Assembly (NCBI GenBank): GCA_937931205.1
Contig: CALHBF010000030.1
Coordinates: 1 to 38,991 of the forward strand
DNA: 38,991 bases
Source: an uncultured Bacteriovoracaceae bacterium
GTDB taxonomy: Bacteria; Bdellovibrionota; Bacteriovoracia; Bacteriovoracales; Bacteriovoracaceae
Direction of reading: 5' to 3'
Part shown: in pieces, positions 15,241 to 23,991 of the stretch
How the letters are laid out: the number at the start of each line of letters is the position of its first letter
Numbering within the stretch: position 1 is the first letter of the stretch
Translations under genes and position numbers: made by a program
Notes under the pieces: model-generated
What the model was told of the DNA's origin: nothing
Databases searched by the model: none
What the model saw: only the letters and a program-made list of their open reading frames with translations

Positions 15241-15267
15241 TTATCGGAATTCTCTTAAGAAAAATAA
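15241..15267 (-). promoter_or_regulatory. Sigma28-like promoter of flagellin
   Basis: On the minus strand TCCGATAA (15248-15241) matches seven of eight bases of the sigma28 -10 box GCCGATAA. With the standard 11-base spacer, the -35 position reads TTATTTTT, five of eight against TAAAGTTT. The site is immediately downstream of the rfaE2 terminator, about 98 bases before the flagellin ATG, and points at it. The strong -10 box and sigma28 control of a second gene in the window support the call; the weak -35 lowers confidence. Confidence 0.55.
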
Positions 15268-15289
15268 AAAATCCCCAGTTTACAGGGGC
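15260..15289 (-). terminator. Rho-independent terminator after rfaE2
   Basis: On the minus strand: AGCCCC, an eight-base loop region, GGGG, then ATTTTTTATTTTT. Stem CCCC/GGGG at 15288-15285 and 15276-15273, T-rich tract 15271-15261. It lies right after the rfaE2 stop and separates the prmA-rsmE-RDD-rfaE2 group from flagellin. Confidence 0.75.
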
Positions 15290-15294
15290 TTATA

Positions 15295-15747
15295 TTAGTT
15301 ATTTTGAATTTTGGTAATGATAGATGTGGTGGAGTAACCATCAACAAAATTAAGAGAAAAGACATCACCGCCATTGGCGATAACTTCCTTACCTCCTACT
15401 ATTTGCTCAATTTTCCAGTCTCCGCCTTTCACTAAAACCTGTGGTTTCACTGTGAGAATCAAATTTAATGGCGTGTCTTCTTCAAAGATTTCGACAAAAT
15501 CAACGGCCTTTAAATTCTTCATCACAAACTGACGATCAGTTTCATTATTAATTGGTCTCTCTGGACCTTTTAATCTTTTCACAGATGCATCTGAGTTAAG
15601 TCCAATAACAAGAAGGTCACCCAGTTTTTTGGCTTCATTCAAATAAGAGACATGGCCTTTGTGAAGAATATCGAAACACCCATTGGTAAAAACTATCTTT
15701 TTACCTTTATTCTCATTCAGAAATTTTTCTAATTCTTTGCTAAACAT
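15295..15747 (-). CDS. rfaE2: Heptose-1-phosphate adenylyltransferase (RfaE domain II / HldE C-terminal type)
   Basis: Predicted nucleotidyltransferase that makes ADP-D-glycero-beta-D-manno-heptose for the LPS inner core. The 150-residue protein is the cytidylyltransferase-like half only: [17 protein letters not shown] with the HxGH nucleotide-binding motif, [17 protein letters not shown], and the C-terminal [11 protein letters not shown] that matches GxSTTxxixKI of the family. The kinase half (domain I) found fused in E. coli HldE is not in this window and must be elsewhere. Its start lies one base after the RDD gene stop, so the two are co-translated, and a terminator follows. Confidence 0.88.
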   Translation of the reverse strand: MFSKELEKFLNENKGKKIVFTNGCFDILHKGHVSYLNEAKKLGDLLVIGLNSDASVKRLKGPERPINNETDRQFVMKNLKAVDFVEIFEEDTPLNLILTVKPQVLVKGGDWKIEQIVGGKEVIANGGDVFSLNFVDGYSTTSIITKIQNN

Positions 15748-15748
15748 C

Positions 15749-16486
15749 TTACTTAACCTTCACGACTTCAGATGAAGTCATTTTATTCTGAAGATCAAAA
15801 TATGAGAAAAGACCAAAGCTCAAAAAACCGGCCAATGTCACAAAGCTTCTCAAGAATAATTCTGAAAATGTTAATGGTTTTTGATCACCTTTCTTAACCA
15901 CTTTAAGATTGAAAAGTGACTTTCCAATACTGGCACCTGGGTATTTATCAAAAATTGAAAAATACATCATATAGAAACCAACAAAGAGTGAAATAACTAG
16001 CGGAGTAATTTCTTGAGGGTAATTTGACCAAGCAGAAACGACATCCATATGAATCATACGCGCCATAACAATAACAACAACTGATAGTAGAGAAGAAATA
16101 AACACAAGGTCGGCCAAATAAGCCCAAAAGCGATTAATGCTTGTCGCTGTTTTGAATTTCTTTTCGATCATTTCTATAGGAGTTGTTTGCTGCTCACTCA
16201 AACTTGTTTTTAACTGAGCAACTGCACTGTTGTTGTAAAAAGCTGATAGATCGTTTTGATAAACTTCACCATTTGTCGACTGCTTCAAAGCTTGAGCAGT
16301 GTTTACGGGAGTCGGAGTTGAGGTTGCCGCTTGTGGAGTAACTCTATCCGTAAAAGCAGGCTTGGGATTATTGCCCTTATGATGAAAACCAAGTCCACTA
16401 GTAATAGGCTTAAAATCTAAATCATCAAAGAGATCATCCACATTCACAGCTGGCTTATTATTGCCATTTACTGGCTCAAGGTTCAT
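15749..16486 (-). CDS. RDD-family integral membrane protein
   Basis: A 245-residue protein. The first 110 residues are polar, low in structure and rich in Pro, Thr, Gln and Asn. Then come an RDD domain with [16 protein letters not shown] (Arg and Asp in the first span), a second span near 175-195, the conserved loop [14 protein letters not shown] and a third span. RDD proteins are membrane proteins mostly of unknown role, some acting in ion transport. I use ATG 16486 with AAAGGAA upstream; an in-frame GTG at 16516 lacks a site. It lies between rsmE and rfaE2 in one operon; the long disordered cytoplasmic head is not part of the usual family and gives no clue to function. Confidence 0.8.
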   Translation of the reverse strand: MNLEPVNGNNKPAVNVDDLFDDLDFKPITSGLGFHHKGNNPKPAFTDRVTPQAATSTPTPVNTAQALKQSTNGEVYQNDLSAFYNNSAVAQLKTSLSEQQTTPIEMIEKKFKTATSINRFWAYLADLVFISSLLSVVVIVMARMIHMDVVSAWSNYPQEITPLVISLFVGFYMMYFSIFDKYPGASIGKSLFNLKVVKKGDQKPLTFSELFLRSFVTLAGFLSFGLFSYFDLQNKMTSSEVVKVK

Positions 16487-16523
16487 AAAAGTTCCTTTTT
16501 CTTTTAAGGTTCTCACACCTAAA

Positions 16524-17207
16524 TCAATCCATCAATCTTTGAAGTACAATACCTGTTCCACAACTTAAGGCCGTTGGCGTCCTCATAATCGGAGTAGGAA
16601 GGTTTAGTCGAACAAGTTGTGGGATCGATTCAAAAAACTGAAATTCTTCCGGAGAAAATCCACCTTCAGGTCCAACGATCAGCAGGATTTTACCTTTAAC
16701 AAAAGAGGCTGACTCAACATTATTCTGGGAATCCAGAAGCACAACTGAGTGGTATTTCGAGTAATCTATTTCTTTAAATCCCACCTCTGAAAACAGAGTC
16801 AAATATGGTGAATTAGACTGCTCAAGCCCTGAGACTAGTAACTTTTCAATTCGCTCACTTTCAGGGACTTTCATTTGGGAGTAATTGCTCCTCACGAGAT
16901 AAACAGTTCCGATGCCTAATTCGGAAGCTTGTTTCATGCACAGATCAAAAGCTTCCTTCTTGGGAACACCAAGGGCAACATCAAGCTGATATGCTGGCGA
17001 AACAAATTTCTCGCTGATTTTTTTAAGGAGAACTTCTTTTTTATTAAAAGAAGTCACCTCGGCCACAACAGTCTGACCTTTTCCATCCAACAGAAGAATT
17101 TCTTCTCCATTTTCAATCCTTACGACATGAACGAGATGGTGATGGGTCTCATCTTTAAGTAAGTATTGATCACTTATGGCTAAATCTTTTAAATAAACTG
17201 CTCTCAC
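16524..17207 (-). CDS. rsmE: 16S rRNA (uracil-1498-N3)-methyltransferase RsmE
   Basis: SPOUT-class enzyme that methylates N3 of U1498 in 16S rRNA. Trefoil-knot motifs are clear: LLIVGPEGGFSPEEFQFF and LNLPTPIMRTPTALS near the C-terminus, and the PUA-like N-terminal region starts RAVYL with DETHHHLVHVVRI. I place the start at GTG 17207, four bases after the prmA stop and nine bases after AAAAGG, giving MRAVYL, the normal family N-terminus. A GTG at 17237 within prmA would add ten extra residues. About 227 residues, close to the usual 240. prmA and rsmE adjacency is common in bacteria. Confidence 0.92.
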   Translation of the reverse strand: MRAVYLKDLAISDQYLLKDETHHHLVHVVRIENGEEILLLDGKGQTVVAEVTSFNKKEVLLKKISEKFVSPAYQLDVALGVPKKEAFDLCMKQASELGIGTVYLVRSNYSQMKVPESERIEKLLVSGLEQSNSPYLTLFSEVGFKEIDYSKYHSVVLLDSQNNVESASFVKGKILLIVGPEGGFSPEEFQFFESIPQLVRLNLPTPIMRTPTALSCGTGIVLQRLMD

Positions 17208-17211
17208 AGCA

Positions 17212-18168
17212 CTACACCTTTTTAAAGATGATGGCACTCCAGTCTCCTTGAGAGACAGACTCGACCAACTTCAGTGAAAGAGTTGTGTATTTTTCAATAA
17301 TCCCTGCAGCCTGATGGTTCAATAAACCCGAAACAATAAGATAACCATCTTTAGCAGTATATTGAGCGAGGGCTTTGCACTCTAAAAGAAGAATATTTTC
17401 CAAAATATTGGCAAAAACCACATTATACTTTTCTTGCAGATAACCTCTGTACTCAGGAAGAAGCAATCTAAAATTTTTGTCTGTAAGCTGGTTAATCTCA
17501 GCATTCTGAAAACAGTTCTTATTCGCTTCAGCATCAATATCGTAAAAATCAACCTTCGCTTCTGGATAAAACTTAAGAGCAGCGAGTCCCAAAATACCTG
17601 AGCCTGAACCAAAATCCAGTACTGTATCGATACTGGTTTGAGCACAATATTTGGAAAATAATTTTAAGCATAGGAATGTTGTTTCATGTGAACCTGTCCC
17701 AAAACCTTGACCTGGATAAATGAAGAGCTGGTGGCGGGCCTTGCTCTGATAATCCTCAAGCCATGAGGGAATAATTTCCAGCTCATCGCTAACTTTAATG
17801 GGGGAGTAATGCTTTCTCCACTCCGCATTCCAATCTTCATTTTTAGCGAGTTCAACCTGAGCTTCACAAAGAAGTGAGCCAGCAGAGTGTGTTTTAAAAT
17901 TTTCAGCATTCGTTTGTGATTCAAAATAAAAGCGATAATGATGGGCCCTGCCTAGAACAACCTCATCCACCTCATCAAGTACTTCTTGCGGAAGATCACC
18001 ACCTGAATAAGAGCGCATTCCTAAAATTTCATCCACCTCAGCTTCGCTAAGAGAGTACTCTTCAATTCCTGCTGCATCATAATCATTCAAGGCGCTGGCC
18101 TGAAGTTCTTCTAGTCCCTCTTGAGAGAGCTCAAGATGAAAGAGTGTAACAACCCAAAAATTATCCAT
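17212..18168 (-). CDS. prmA: Ribosomal protein L11 methyltransferase PrmA
   Basis: SAM-dependent enzyme that trimethylates lysines and the N-terminus of L11. The N-terminal substrate-recognition domain (about 1-120) ends in DWNAEWRKHYSPIKV, a strong family mark. The catalytic domain has PGQGFGTGSHETT at 152-164, motif I DFGSGSGILGLAA at 185-197 and the ANILENILL post-motif. The 318 residues are normal length. An AAAGGA site lies four bases before the ATG. It heads an operon with rsmE, an RDD protein and rfaE2, divergent from udk across an 87- to 120-base AT-rich gap. Confidence 0.95.
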   Translation of the reverse strand: MDNFWVVTLFHLELSQEGLEELQASALNDYDAAGIEEYSLSEAEVDEILGMRSYSGGDLPQEVLDEVDEVVLGRAHHYRFYFESQTNAENFKTHSAGSLLCEAQVELAKNEDWNAEWRKHYSPIKVSDELEIIPSWLEDYQSKARHQLFIYPGQGFGTGSHETTFLCLKLFSKYCAQTSIDTVLDFGSGSGILGLAALKFYPEAKVDFYDIDAEANKNCFQNAEINQLTDKNFRLLLPEYRGYLQEKYNVVFANILENILLLECKALAQYTAKDGYLIVSGLLNHQAAGIIEKYTTLSLKLVESVSQGDWSAIIFKKV

Positions 18169-18288
18169 AAAAATCCTTTAAAAATGCCTATATACAATAA
18201 AAGATCCACGAGGGGAGGATAAAAAATTTACATTTCCCGATGTTTTCTTAGTCTAATGGAAACTTTTCTGCTAGTTTTTCCATCCGCT

Positions 18289-18939
18289 ATGGACAAAATT
18301 TTTCTCATCGGTATCGCAGGGGGCTCAGGCTCAGGTAAAACAACTTTTGCAAGAAAAGTGATGAAACATGTGAACAGCCCGTCTTCGTGCTTGCTCCATA
18401 TGGATTCATATTACCTGCCAGAACAACCAAAAACGAATTACACTTCAAGTGGAAAGCCTAATTTCGACCATCCTGATGCGTTTGATTGGGATCTGCTTCG
18501 TCATCACCTATCTGAACTTAAAAATGGTAAAAGCATCCGCTGCCCCATTTATGACTTTGCAACAAGTGCTAGAACTGAAGAATACGAAGTTGTAGGTCCA
18601 TGTAAAGTTGTTCTTTTCGAAGGTATTTTCTCTCTCTACGATCGAGAAATCAGATCTATGCTGGATACCAAATGTTTCCTTCATGTTGATTCTGATATTC
18701 GTTTTACTCGTCGTCTACACCGAGATGTGAAAGAAAGAGGAAGATCTCTAGAGTCAGTTATTTCTCAGTATTATGATACAGTAAGACCGATGTATCAGAA
18801 GTACCTGGACCCTCAACGTCAGTATGCTGATTTTACAGTCGGCGAGGAAACTGATGTTGCCTCCCTTATTTTGTCTGCTAGAATTAAAGAGGTACTAAAC
18901 TCTCATTCTCAAGCAGGGCACAAAACTCTTGAAAAATAA
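18289..18939 (+). CDS. udk: Uridine kinase
   Basis: Phosphorylates uridine and cytidine in pyrimidine salvage. Walker A GIAGGSGSGKTTFAR near the N-terminus, HMDSYYLP, FDHPDAFDWDLL, PIYDF, then LFEGIFSLYDREIRSM and DIRFTRRLHRDVKERGR (lid arginines), all as in Udk. I use ATG 18289 (MDKIFLIGIAGG), matching the family N-terminus; ATG 18256 is in frame 11 codons earlier, and neither has a good ribosome binding site. A GGGGAGG at 18212-18218 is too far upstream to serve either. About 216 residues. The 3' end overlaps the RNase J start by 11 bases. Confidence 0.9.
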   Translation: MDKIFLIGIAGGSGSGKTTFARKVMKHVNSPSSCLLHMDSYYLPEQPKTNYTSSGKPNFDHPDAFDWDLLRHHLSELKNGKSIRCPIYDFATSARTEEYEVVGPCKVVLFEGIFSLYDREIRSMLDTKCFLHVDSDIRFTRRLHRDVKERGRSLESVISQYYDTVRPMYQKYLDPQRQYADFTVGEETDVASLILSARIKEVLNSHSQAGHKTLEK

Positions 18940-20542
18940 TTTTTCCCTTATGCCATTGGGTGGAGTCGAAGAAATCGGCTCCAATATGACATTAATTCGC
19001 ACTAACCACGAAGACATTCTTATCGATTGTGGAATCCTCTTTCCTTACGAAGATTTTTTTGACATCAATTATTTGATCCCAGACTTTTCAATACTTGATG
19101 CCAGTCGATTAACAAGCATTGTAATTACTCATGCCCATGAGGATCACATTGGTGCACTCTCTCATTTAATTTCGGCATTTCCCCACATTAAAATCTACGC
19201 GACTAAATTTGCTCATAACTTGATTTCAAAGAAAGTGGGTGAAAAGAAACTTACCTTTCAATACCACCTCTATCATTCTCAGGAAGAGCTCAAGTTTAAA
19301 GAAATCTCTATTACGCCTGTTTTTGTGAATCACTCCATTCCAGAGACACATGGATTAATCATTTCTCATGAAGAACTTGATTGGGCCCATCTCTATATTT
19401 CTGACTTCAAGGTTGATTTAACAGCTACTCATGAACCAGCAATTGACTTGAATTTCATCAGAAACAAACTATCTCAATACAAAAACACTGCTTTCTTCTT
19501 AGATAGCACCAACATCCTTAATGATGGAAAAACTGTCTCTGAAAATGAACTTGAGGCTGATCTAAAGAAAATCCTAGAGCGCGATGAAAAAAGAATCTTT
19601 ATGACTCTTTTCTCTTCCAACGTTTCTCGTCTCAATTCAATTACAAAATTTGCAAAAGAAAGCGGCCGAAAAATTGTCCTCATGGGCAGATCTCTCTTTA
19701 CCTATATGGAAGCGGCCTGGGAAACAGGACACTTAGAATGTAACCCGGAAGAATTTCTGCTGGCAGAACAAGGAAAAATGGTTGAATCAAAAGTACTTGT
19801 CCTGCTTTCTGGATGCCAAGGAGATTTCCTAAGTGCTCTTCGCCGTTTTAGCTTCGGAGAAGATTCTCATTTCAAACCAGCTCCTGGTGACCTTGTTGTA
19901 TTCAGCTCAAAAGTGATCCCTGGTAATGAAAAGAAAATTGGTCGCATCTATAATAAGATTACTGAATTCGGAGCTGAGATCGTTACCGCATACGATGCCC
20001 TTATTCATGCTTCAGGACATCCTGGAAAGAAAGATTTAGAACTTCTCATCTCTGCCTTCACCCCAAACTATTATTTCCCTATTCATGGTGAATCTTATTT
20101 CTTGAGAAAGCATAAAGAGTTTGTGGAAGACAAATTCCCAGAAGTGGATACTCACGTGATTTATAACTATCATGAGATTCATTTCCTAAAAGATAAAATC
20201 AAGATTGAAGTCCATGAAGATAAAGAACCGATCCTTATTCATGGCAATGGCTTAGTGATTGAGAAAACTCAAATTTCTCAGCGTCGTAAAATGGCCAATC
20301 AAGGAACAGTGTTTATCAGTTTTCTGAAAAACACAGGAGTGATCACTATCTCCACACAAGGCCTGCCTTTGATGGCGCAAGAGCTTCTTCCCCAACTAGA
20401 AAAGAAGCTCCTTAAAAATATCCATGACAACCTAATGAATAGAAAGGATGACTATTTCATTGATCAGGTTAAAATCTCAACCAGACAATTTTTTAATCAT
20501 ATGCTGGGATATAAACCTGTTACTGAAGTTCACCTCTACTGA
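18929..20542 (+). CDS. rnj: Ribonuclease J
   Basis: Predicted RNA 5'-exonuclease/endonuclease of the metallo-beta-lactamase/beta-CASP family, with a central role in RNA decay and maturation where RNase E is absent. Key features: LMPLGGVEEIGSNMTLI start, DCGILFP, zinc motif THAHEDHIGAL (H68, H70, D72, H73), HSIPETHGLII, the beta-CASP block FMTLFSSNVSRL, then HASGHPGKKDLELL and FPIHGESYFLRKH, the family's C-terminal marks. The 537 residues match RNase J. TTG 18929 is the likely start, as it supplies the first strand before PLGG; ATG 18950 would cut it. It overlaps udk by 11 bases and the next gene by one (ctgATG). Confidence 0.93.
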   Translation: MKNNFSLMPLGGVEEIGSNMTLIRTNHEDILIDCGILFPYEDFFDINYLIPDFSILDASRLTSIVITHAHEDHIGALSHLISAFPHIKIYATKFAHNLISKKVGEKKLTFQYHLYHSQEELKFKEISITPVFVNHSIPETHGLIISHEELDWAHLYISDFKVDLTATHEPAIDLNFIRNKLSQYKNTAFFLDSTNILNDGKTVSENELEADLKKILERDEKRIFMTLFSSNVSRLNSITKFAKESGRKIVLMGRSLFTYMEAAWETGHLECNPEEFLLAEQGKMVESKVLVLLSGCQGDFLSALRRFSFGEDSHFKPAPGDLVVFSSKVIPGNEKKIGRIYNKITEFGAEIVTAYDALIHASGHPGKKDLELLISAFTPNYYFPIHGESYFLRKHKEFVEDKFPEVDTHVIYNYHEIHFLKDKIKIEVHEDKEPILIHGNGLVIEKTQISQRRKMANQGTVFISFLKNTGVITISTQGLPLMAQELLPQLEKKLLKNIHDNLMNRKDDYFIDQVKISTRQFFNHMLGYKPVTEVHLY

Positions 20543-21123
20543 TGGAAACAACTCTTTTAGTTAGTGTTATCCTACTGAATGTTGTCCTACTGCTTGTCTT
20601 AGGCTTTTTGGGATTTCTTATTTATAAACTTTTAAAAGATCGCCAAACCCCAACTACTCAGGCGGCTCCGACAACAACTGCAAACAAACCAGAAAATAAC
20701 TATCACCCCGAAATTCAAAAACGATTAGAAGAACTGAAGTTTTCAAAAGTTACTACCGAAAATATCTTCTGTCCTTACCACCCTGAAGAAGCCGGTGAAG
20801 TTCAATGTGGCATCTGTCATAAGTATTTTTGTGCTCGCTGTGTTCGACCTATGAAGAGTATTTATTTCTGTAAAGAACATATGGCGCTCTTTTTGAGAAG
20901 CCAGTGGCAGGAAGTTCTTACTCTAAAAACCAGCAGTGAAGATCCAGAAGCAGGAGTTCGATTGTTTGAGAAGAAGCAGGAGGTCTTTAAAGAGAAGCAG
21001 CTTCCAAGTTATGTCGAAACTCATTACAAAATTGATGTGGAAGGTGACTATATCGAGACTTACTTAGTGGTCTTTGCTCAAGAAGATCAGATTGATGAAA
21101 TGAGAGAATTATTAGAGATATAA
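20542..21123 (+). CDS. Membrane-anchored B-box-like zinc-finger protein
   Basis: A 193-residue protein of unknown function. One N-terminal membrane span (about 5-29), then a Pro/Thr-rich linker (35-55) and a compact Cys/His cluster: C77, H80, C89, C92, C97, C100, C110 and H113. This spacing resembles the B-box zinc finger, enough for two metal ions, with the motif CGICHKYFCARC at its core. The C-terminal 80 residues are a mixed alpha/beta domain with no recognised motif. Its start overlaps the RNase J stop by one base, so the two are co-translated, and a strong terminator ends the operon in its stop codon. A membrane tether or partner for RNase J is a possible role, inferred only from position. 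Confidence 0.75.
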   Translation: METTLLVSVILLNVVLLLVLGFLGFLIYKLLKDRQTPTTQAAPTTTANKPENNYHPEIQKRLEELKFSKVTTENIFCPYHPEEAGEVQCGICHKYFCARCVRPMKSIYFCKEHMALFLRSQWQEVLTLKTSSEDPEAGVRLFEKKQEVFKEKQLPSYVETHYKIDVEGDYIETYLVVFAQEDQIDEMRELLEI

Positions 21124-21149
21124 AAAAAGCCCCTTTCGGGGCTTTTTTT
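21122..21149. terminator. Strong bidirectional rho-independent terminator
   Basis: Seven A, GCCCC, loop TTTC, GGGGC, seven T: a perfect 12-bp A/G-C/T symmetrical hairpin that can end transcription from both sides. It serves the udk-rnj-zinc finger operon on the plus strand (overlapping its stop codon) and the dcw cluster on the minus strand just after ftsZ. Confidence 0.95.
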
Positions 21150-21152
21150 ATT

Positions 21153-22625
21153 TTAGACCTGTTGATCAGGGCGATCATTTTTCTTCATGAATGATGGAGT
21201 ATCAAACTCATCTTCATCAAAGTTAAAGAACCCTAGTTTTTCTGCAATTGACTTAATTCTTGATTCTCTTGAATTATTCATGTTTTGAGCAGGTTCAGCT
21301 TTTGATTCAGCTGCGTGGTGATCAAAAGAAGAAGTATATTCTCTCTCAATTCTTGGCTCTGCTTTTTGAGATTCATATTTATTAGCAGCATTTTGAAGTT
21401 TTTCGGCCCAGTTAATTTTAGGCTTCTCTTCAGCTGTACCATAATCAAAGCTGATCTCTTCTTTTACTGCATAATCTTCAACCATCGGTTTTGCTGCAAC
21501 AACAGGTGCTTCCTGTACTGGAGTCGGAGCTGGCGCCTGTGGACGAGCAACTGGTGCTGCAACTACTGGCTCAACTTTTGGTGCAACCGGAGCTGGGCGA
21601 GAAGCGACCACTTCCGCAACAGGAGCTGTTTGCATCTGAGCAGGGGCCTGCACTTCTTTTCTTGCAGTACGAAGACCAGTAGCAATCACTGTTACTTTAA
21701 GATCTTCTCCAAGAGAATCATCGATCACTGTTCCGAAGATAATTTCAGCATCTTCATCAGCTGCTTCCATAATTAAAGATACAGCTTGGTTTGTTTCATG
21801 AGTTGTTAGAGAAGCATTACCAGAAATATTGATAATGATTCCAGTAGCACCATCAATTGTCACATCTTCAAGAAGTGGTGAACTGATTGCTTGCTTAGCA
21901 GCTTTTGTCGCACGGTCAGTACCGGTAGCGATACCTGTACCCATAAGAGATAGACCCTTATTAGTCATAACAGTTGCAACGTCAGCGAAGTCAGCGTTAA
22001 TAAGACCTGTATTATTAATAAGGTCAGAAATACCTTGAACAGCATTAAGAAGAACTTCATCAGCTGCTTTAAATGTATCAACTAAAGAAAGATTTTCTCC
22101 AGCAAGTTGAAGAAGTCTCTGATTTGGAATACAGATAAGTGAATCAACAGATTCCTCTAGAGTTCTAATTCCTTCTTCGGCCTGGCGAGAACGCTTCTTT
22201 CCTTCAAAAGAGAAAGGCTTTGTTACTACACCAACTGTGAGAGCACCCATTTCACGTGCTAGCTTTGCAATTACAGGAGCAGCACCTGTTCCAGTACCAC
22301 CGCCCATACCAGCAGTTACGAAAACCATGTCAGCACCTTCAAGAACTTCTGAAAGTCTTTCATAATCTTCAATAGCAGCTTTTCTGCCAACTTCAGGATT
22401 TGCACCGGCCCCAAGACCTTTAGTTACATTTCCACCAAGTTGTAGCTTCGTTCCTGCCATATTGGCGTTAAGTGCCTGAGCGTCTGTATTAGCAACGATA
22501 TATTCAACACCAGTTAATCCAGAGCGAATCATGGTATTAACAGCATTACATCCGCCTCCACCAACACCAATCACCTTAATGCGAGCGCCGCTTGGTAATT
22601 GATTATTATCAGCAATATCGAACAT
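21153..22625 (-). CDS. ftsZ: Cell division GTPase FtsZ
   Basis: Tubulin-like GTPase that polymerises into the Z ring. GTP-binding G-box GGGTGTG at 108-114, upstream [11 protein letters not shown]7 synergy loop NADFADV at 210-216 that completes the neighbour's active site. After the core (about 320 residues) comes a long 130-residue linker rich in Pro, Ala, Val and Glu, then the C-terminal peptide DTPSFMKK that should bind FtsA, and a short tail. At 490 residues it is longer than E. coli FtsZ (383) because of the linker. A GGAGG sequence precedes the ATG. It is the last gene of the dcw cluster, 14 bases after ftsA. Confidence 0.98.
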   Translation of the reverse strand: MFDIADNNQLPSGARIKVIGVGGGGCNAVNTMIRSGLTGVEYIVANTDAQALNANMAGTKLQLGGNVTKGLGAGANPEVGRKAAIEDYERLSEVLEGADMVFVTAGMGGGTGTGAAPVIAKLAREMGALTVGVVTKPFSFEGKKRSRQAEEGIRTLEESVDSLICIPNQRLLQLAGENLSLVDTFKAADEVLLNAVQGISDLINNTGLINADFADVATVMTNKGLSLMGTGIATGTDRATKAAKQAISSPLLEDVTIDGATGIIINISGNASLTTHETNQAVSLIMEAADEDAEIIFGTVIDDSLGEDLKVTVIATGLRTARKEVQAPAQMQTAPVAEVVASRPAPVAPKVEPVVAAPVARPQAPAPTPVQEAPVVAAKPMVEDYAVKEEISFDYGTAEEKPKINWAEKLQNAANKYESQKAEPRIEREYTSSFDHHAAESKAEPAQNMNNSRESRIKSIAEKLGFFNFDEDEFDTPSFMKKNDRPDQQV

Positions 22626-22639
22626 AGGAATCCTCCGGA

Positions 22640-23881
22640 TTAAAAGATCTCTTTAAAAATGTTTTTAAAAGATCTACCAATTTTATCAAACATATCAACT
22701 TCAACTTCTTCCTGCGTATCTCCTTCTTCACGAGCAGTAGCACGTGAAACATGATGAGATTCCTGAAGAAGACCTAATACTGTAGAAAACTTTGGATGTT
22801 GCATGGCCGAAGTCATACCACCAAAAGCTTGTGGAAAACCGATTTTAACCGGCTTCTCTAGAATGAATTCTGCGATTTCAGCGAGGTTCTTAACAAGAGC
22901 TCCACCACCAGTGATTACATAACCACCAGTCACTTCGTCCTCTAACCCTCTTTCATTCACAATATCTTTTACTACGAAGAACAACTCTTCAGCGCGCGAT
23001 CCTAAGACATCACCAATCATACTTACTGGAATCTCACGTGGTTTTGTTCCAGTAAGACCCTGCACAGTAACGAAAGTATCGTTAATCCTAGAAGCAGCAA
23101 CTGTTCCGTGATTGATTTTTATTCTTTCAGCTTCGTTATGTGGAATTTTAAGGGCAACAGCTAAATCATTTGTGAAATGATTTCCGCCAACAGGAATAAT
23201 TTGTGAGTGAAGAAGACTTCCATCTTTCCACACTGCTACGTCTGTTGTCCCACCACCAATATCAACCAATACAACACCTAATTCTTTTTCTTCTTGAGAA
23301 AGAACAGAACGAGAAGAAGCCAGAGGTTGAAGAATAATTGAGTTCGCATTAAGACCTGCTTGCTCAACACACTTTACTAGATTGTGAATAAGGGGAGTTT
23401 TACCCGTAACGATATGAACGTTTACTTCAAGACGAGAACCGAACATACCAATTGGGTTTTTAATACCTGTTGTATTATCAACTTTGAATTCTTGAGGAAT
23501 AACATGAATCACTTCACGATCACTCGGAATAAGAACAGCTTTGGCAGCTTCAATAACTCGGTCAACATCACTTTGAGTGATGTCTTTATTCTTAACTGGC
23601 ACAACACCAGAAGAGTTAAAACAATAGATATGATTTCCGGCAATTCCTATTGTAGCTGATTCAAGCTCGTCAAGGCCTGCCATGAGTTTTGCTTCTTCGA
23701 TAGAAGACTTAATACTTTGAACTGTTTTTTCGATGTTTACGACCGAACCTTTTTTAAGTCCGTTCGAAGGATGTGAACCCACACCTAAGATGTCCAGGCT
23801 ATGGCCATTCTTTTGTGCGATTAATGTACAAACTTTTGTTGTCCCGATGTCCAAAGCGACAATTACACTTTTGGTACTCAT
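22640..23881 (-). CDS. ftsA: Cell division protein FtsA
   Basis: Actin-like ATPase that tethers FtsZ to the membrane and recruits late division proteins. Phosphate-1 motif [15 protein letters not shown] at the N-terminus, [13 protein letters not shown] (phosphate 2) in the middle, [13 protein letters not shown] (adenosine) later, and the C-terminal amphipathic membrane-targeting helix [18 protein letters not shown]. The 413 residues are normal. AAGGGA lies before the ATG. It has about 95 bases of upstream spacer, which holds two small hairpins and a candidate promoter, so ftsA-ftsZ may be transcribed on their own as well as from the rest of the cluster. Confidence 0.97.
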   Translation of the reverse strand: MSTKSVIVALDIGTTKVCTLIAQKNGHSLDILGVGSHPSNGLKKGSVVNIEKTVQSIKSSIEEAKLMAGLDELESATIGIAGNHIYCFNSSGVVPVKNKDITQSDVDRVIEAAKAVLIPSDREVIHVIPQEFKVDNTTGIKNPIGMFGSRLEVNVHIVTGKTPLIHNLVKCVEQAGLNANSIILQPLASSRSVLSQEEKELGVVLVDIGGGTTDVAVWKDGSLLHSQIIPVGGNHFTNDLAVALKIPHNEAERIKINHGTVAASRINDTFVTVQGLTGTKPREIPVSMIGDVLGSRAEELFFVVKDIVNERGLEDEVTGGYVITGGGALVKNLAEIAEFILEKPVKIGFPQAFGGMTSAMQHPKFSTVLGLLQESHHVSRATAREEGDTQEEVEVDMFDKIGRSFKNIFKEIF

Positions 23882-23900
23882 GAGATTCCCTTCTCAAATT

Positions 23901-23917
23901 CTCTTCATATTGAAGAG
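23901..23917. repeat. Small hairpin in the ftsA leader
   Basis: CTCTTCA, three-base loop TAT, TGAAGAG: a perfect 7-bp stem 20 bases before the ftsA start codon, close to its ribosome binding site. A second weaker stem (GGCAT/ATGCC) lies at 23939-23953. Either could tune ftsA translation; no U-tract follows, so they are not terminators. Confidence 0.4.
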
Positions 23918-23961
23918 GCAGATTCATTCTGTTTTAGCGGCATTTCATATGCCACCACTAA

Positions 23962-23991
23962 ATTCTAGTATTTTGTTTCAAAACTTGACAA
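23962..23991 (-). promoter_or_regulatory. Candidate internal promoter for ftsA-ftsZ
   Basis: Minus strand: TTGTCA (23991-23986), 18-base spacer, TAGAAT (23967-23962). One mismatch from TTGACA and one from TATAAT. It overlaps the last codons of the ftsQ-like gene and points at ftsA about 80 bases away. Internal promoters before ftsA/ftsZ are common in dcw clusters. Confidence 0.5.

Noticed and set aside
18240..18251. Four-codon micro-ORF (ATG TTT TCT TAG) and a GGGGAGG upstream of udk, as a possible leader peptide
   Set aside because: The Shine-Dalgarno-like sequence is about 20 bases from the ATG, too far, and there is no attenuator hairpin; more likely chance in a short AT-rich gap.
21315..21776. 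Plus-strand frame of 153 codons inside ftsZ
   Set aside because: It is antisense to the Pro/Ala-rich linker of ftsZ; the Cys/Trp/Arg-rich translation is typical of a shadow frame.
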